Assembly (NCBI RefSeq): GCF_036967205.1 | Contig: NZ_CP146022.1 | Coordinates: forward strand, 2,480,001 to 2,544,000 | DNA length: 64,000 nucleotides | Direction: 5' to 3' | DNA from: Streptomyces sp. Q6 | GTDB lineage: Bacteria; Actinomycetota; Actinomycetes; Streptomycetales; Streptomycetaceae | Shown: piece by piece, positions 61,578 to 64,000 of the stretch | Layout of the letters: each line of letters starts with the position of its first letter | Position numbering within the stretch: position 1 is the first letter of the stretch | The notes under the pieces: model-generated | Seen by the model: only the letters and a program-made list of their open reading frames with translations | The model's database searches: none | Told to the model about the DNA's origin: nothing | Program-made: the position numbers and the translations under genes

Positions 61578-62545
61578 CGCAGTCCCTCCCCCAGCGTGCC
61601 GAGCGTGTGGGCGTTCGCCGTGCTCTCCCGGATCTCGGACCCGGTGTGGTGCAGGAAGACGTCGTCGAGCGTGGGCGGCGCGATGGACACCGACCGCACG
61701 GTGAGCCCGAGGTCCGTACAGAGCCGTGGGACCAGCGCGGCGCCGTTCGCGACCCTCAACAGGATTCCGTCCGGGGTGAGTTCGGCCGCGAGTCCGAAGC
61801 GTTCGGCCAGCGTGTCGACGGCGCGCACGTCGTCCTCGGTGGACAGCATCACGAGGTCGGAGCCGATGACGGACTTCAGCTCGGCGGGCGTGCCCTGCGT
61901 GATCACCTTGCCGCGGTCGACGATCGCGACCTCGTCGCAGTGCTCGGCCTCCTCCAGCTGGTGCGTGGTGAAGAACAGGGTGATGCCCTGTTCGCGCCGC
62001 AGCCGGTCGAGGTGGTCCCAGACGGCGGCGCGGGTCTGCGCGTCGAGGCCCGTCGTCGGTTCGTCGAGGAAGAGGACGCGGGGCGCGCCGAGCAGCCCGC
62101 GGGCGATCTCCAGGCGGCGGCGCAGGCCGGTGGAGAACTGGCGTACGGGGACCCGGCTGCGCTCGGAGAGTTCCATCAGGTCGAGCATCGCGGCGATCGC
62201 CGTACGGGACTCATGGCGCGGCAGCCCGCACAGGTCGGCCTGGAAGCGGAGGTTCTCGGTCGCGGTCAGCTCCTGGTCCAGGGTGGATTCCTGGAAGACG
62301 ATGCCGATCCTGCGGCGCACCTCGGCGGGCTGGGTCGCGACGTCGAAGCCGGCCACCTCCGCGCGGCCCGCGGTGGGCTTGAGCAGGGTGGTGAGCATGC
62401 TGATGGTGGTCGTCTTGCCCGCGCCGTTGGGGCCGAGGAAGCCGAACGTCGAGCCTTCGGGCACGGCCAGCTCCAGACCGTTCACGGCCGGGTGGGTGCC
62501 GTAGAACGCGTAGAGGGCCTCGGCCCTGATCGCGGTGGCCGTCAT
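61574..62545 (-). CDS. ABC exporter ATPase of the lasso cluster
   Basis: A 323-residue ATP-binding subunit: Walker A GPNGAGKTTT (about 36-45), FSTGLRRRLEIARGLLG as the signature, VLFLDEPTTGLD as Walker B. The C-terminal extension matches DrrA-type exporters. ATG 62545 overlaps the B2 stop (ATGA). Part of the single lasso transcript. Confidence 0.93.
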   Translation of the reverse strand: MTATAIRAEALYAFYGTHPAVNGLELAVPEGSTFGFLGPNGAGKTTTISMLTTLLKPTAGRAEVAGFDVATQPAEVRRRIGIVFQESTLDQELTATENLRFQADLCGLPRHESRTAIAAMLDLMELSERSRVPVRQFSTGLRRRLEIARGLLGAPRVLFLDEPTTGLDAQTRAAVWDHLDRLRREQGITLFFTTHQLEEAEHCDEVAIVDRGKVITQGTPAELKSVIGSDLVMLSTEDDVRAVDTLAERFGLAAELTPDGILLRVANGAALVPRLCTDLGLTVRSVSIAPPTLDDVFLHHTGSEIRESTANAHTLGTLGEGLR

Positions 62546-62969
62546 GCGCGGCCTCCTTCCGGCAGGCGGACGGCGAGGACGGTGCGGAACGCGCTGAGTT
62601 CGCCGGGTTCGTCGACCGGCCGCCCGTCGACCTCGACCCAGGCGTGCGCCCCGAACGGCTGGGTGCGAAAGCCGGTGCACCAGTCGGCCCAGCGGCCCTT
62701 CGAGCGGCACAACAGGGCGGTGGCGACGGAGCGTTGGAGGCACCCGAGGCCCGCGCACCGGGTGCTGACGGAGACGACGGAGCGGCGGGCGCGGGCCACG
62801 TCGGCGTACGCGGCGGGCCGCGCGCCCCGGCTGATCACGCCGAGGACGCGGTGCAGCCGGGCCGGTGGCAGCCGGACGAGGAGGCGGGCGGCGCCGGCCG
62901 CGCAGCGGGCGCGAGCTGGCGGCGCCACGGGAGGCGGGCCGCGTGTTCGGCGACGGCGGGGGTCGTCAC
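62542..62969 (-). CDS. Lasso peptide B2 protein (leader peptidase), frameshifted
   Basis: About 142 residues if repaired. GTG 62969 overlaps the stop of the PqqD-like gene. The N-terminus TTPAVAEHAARLPWRRQLA then needs a -1 shift near 62910-62918 to reach ARLLVRLPPARLHRVL. The transglutaminase-like protease triad is visible: Cys in GLGCLQRSVATALL, His in FGAHAWVEV, Asp in DGRPVDE. It removes the leader peptide in lasso maturation. Span 428 bases (3n+2). Confidence 0.88.
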
Positions 62970-63229
62970 GGGGAGACCTCCAGGAGGTGCGCCGCGCTGA
63001 GCGAGTCGATGAGCGCCCGCACGTCCTGGCGGGCCCGGTCCTCGGCGACCGGTGCCACCTCGGACATGCTCGCGGCGACCTCGTCCGGGGCGTGTCCGTC
63101 GAGCAGCCTGCGCAGGACGGCGGTCCCCGAGGCGTTCAACTGCCAGTAGCGGCCGTGCCGTCCGTCGAGCAGGACGGCCCCCGACTCGACGTCGGTGAGG
63201 GTGACGTCGCGGGCGAGGCTCAGCTTCAT
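62966..63229 (-). CDS. PqqD-like leader-recognition protein (lasso B1)
   Basis: An 87-residue RRE-domain protein: LARDVTLTDVESGAVLLDGRHGRYWQLNASG is the typical PqqD/B1 block, followed by the helices VLRRLLDGHAPDEV and DVRALIDSLSAAHLLE. It binds the precursor leader peptide and presents it to the B2 protease. GTGA overlap with B2; ATG 63229 overlaps the end of the cyclase gene. Confidence 0.92.
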   Translation of the reverse strand: MKLSLARDVTLTDVESGAVLLDGRHGRYWQLNASGTAVLRRLLDGHAPDEVAASMSEVAPVAEDRARQDVRALIDSLSAAHLLEVSP

Positions 63230-64000
63230 CTGCGTACTCCTGTGTCCTGGACATCCGCGTCCCGCTGGGGGCTCGTGTGCGTACGGAGCCAGCTCTCGCA
63301 CGCCACGGTGGTGTCGATCGGCTGGAGGTGGTGGGACATCGGGCCGGGGTTGAGGACCGCGGCCCGGAACTCGACCGGGTCGATGAGGCCGAGTCCGGCG
63401 AGGCGCGAGTCCTCGGCGAGCTCCAGGATCCGGGCCCGGTTGCGGGCGAGGCCGCGGAACGCCTCGGCGCTGAACTCGCCCTTGTCGCGGCGGTCGAGGA
63501 TGCCGTCGGGCACGGCGCCGCGCACGGCGTCGGTCAGCAGCGGTTTGAACCGGCCGCTCGCCAGGCGCTCCTCGACCCGGGTGGCGAGCGCGGCCTCGAT
63601 CACCCGGTCGTCGAGGAACGGCGCGTCCCAGACGATGCCGGTCTCCGCGAGGGCCGTGTTGACCTGGCGGATCGTGGAGCCCTCGAAGACGAGCGAGGCG
63701 AGCGCCTGGTGCCTGGCCCGGTCCGCGTCCAGCGGCTCGGGCTGTTCGGCGGCGGCCCTGGTGAGCAGCCGCCGGACCTCCGCCACCGCGTCCGGCGTCG
63801 CCCACGCGGGCATCCGCGGCGCGAACACCCACCCGAAGTCGGGTTCGTCGAGCGGCGGGGGCGGGTCGCCGATCCGGGCGGCGACCCGGGCGAGGCCGCG
63901 CGCGAACGTCGACCGGTCGGCGAGCGCCCGTACGGTGCCGCCCCACGACCAGCGGTTGGCGAGCCGGTAGCGGTTGACCAGGCGCAGGCCGCTGACGGGC
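63226..64000 (-). CDS. Lasso cyclase (asparagine synthetase-like), 5' end outside window
   Basis: The last about 257 residues of an asparagine-synthetase-type lasso macrocyclase; it runs off the right edge. The frame reads PVSGLRLVNRYRLANRWSWG at the edge, then MPAWATPDAV and IVWDAPFLDDRVIEAALA and RRDKGEFSAEAFRG, all typical of the McjC-like C-terminal domain. It adenylates an Asp/Glu side chain and closes the macrolactam. The precursor gene should lie upstream, beyond 64000. Confidence 0.92.
   Translation of the reverse strand, partial: PVSGLRLVNRYRLANRWSWGGTVRALADRSTFARGLARVAARIGDPPPPLDEPDFGWVFAPRMPAWATPDAVAEVRRLLTRAAAEQPEPLDADRARHQALASLVFEGSTIRQVNTALAETGIVWDAPFLDDRVIEAALATRVEERLASGRFKPLLTDAVRGAVPDGILDRRDKGEFSAEAFRGLARNRARILELAEDSRLAGLGLIDPVEFRAAVLNPGPMSHHLQPIDTTVACESWLRTHTSPQRDADVQDTGVRR

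Noticed and set aside
1-64000. CRISPR arrays, insertion sequences, tRNA or rRNA genes
   Set aside because: No regularly spaced repeats of suitable length, transposase motifs or tRNA-like folds were seen on either strand.

Overview
The window is high-GC DNA (about 72% by eye) with GTG and TTG starts, ATGA/GTGA stop-start overlaps, few TTA codons, DmdR/IdeR-type iron boxes, a SARP regulator and Tat lipoproteins. It is almost certainly chromosomal sequence from a Streptomyces. No tRNA, rRNA, insertion sequence or CRISPR array was seen.

Layout. 1-4973: a carbohydrate ABC importer (two permeases and a solute-binding lipoprotein, no ATPase) with its LacI-type regulator. 4963-8784: an amino-acid permease, then a copper pair (DUF6153-like protein and multicopper oxidase). 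8794-13745: an MFS exporter, an endonuclease/exonuclease/phosphatase-fold membrane protein, and a TetR/drug-exporter pair with a clear operator. 13947-14840: panB. 15028-20737: a two-gene DrrAB-type exporter whose start is preceded by an 11-bp-phased repeat array, facing a 1094-residue SARP/NB-ARC/TPR regulator and a frameshifted DUF6578 gene. 20845-23090: an M50-like membrane protease, a small membrane protein, an F420-dependent NADP reductase and a sialidase remnant. 23224-28827: a compact operon of a P-loop/TPR protein (with a TTA codon), a CHAT-type cysteine protease and an alpha/beta hydrolase, plus a SIS-like protein; this looks like a conflict or regulated-proteolysis module. 28884-36146: map, heme oxygenase under an iron box, a PhzF protein, and the efeO-efeB-efeU iron uptake operon. 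36159-51325: mixed metabolic genes (Prim-Pol-like protein, GDPD, TetR, DDAH, Rsm22-like, serine hydrolase, Bcr-type MFS, MocA-type oxidoreductase, PhoD, SDR, PhzF, MOSC, GrpB, glycosyltransferase). 51357-57396: two HtaA heme proteins divergent from a heme ABC importer, with a near-consensus iron box between them. 57403-64000: a response regulator and most of a lasso-peptide gene cluster (cyclase, PqqD-like RRE, B2 protease, ABC exporter, MauE-like and thioredoxin-like proteins, CapA-like protein). It continues past the right edge, where the precursor gene should lie.

Three blocks (heme oxygenase, efeOBU, HtaA/Hmu) form one iron-responsive network. The lasso block matches what I remember of the siamycin/MS-271 clusters, in which a CapA-like protein epimerises the C-terminal tryptophan and thiol oxidoreductases make the disulfides.

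Quality warning. Seven genes (DUF6153-like, DUF6578, serine hydrolase, first HtaA, heme ATPase, CapA-like, lasso B2) each switch to the -1 frame once, always as if one base were missing near GC-rich sequence. Each has a span of 3n+2 bases. This uniform direction suggests systematic single-base deletions in the assembly rather than seven real mutations.
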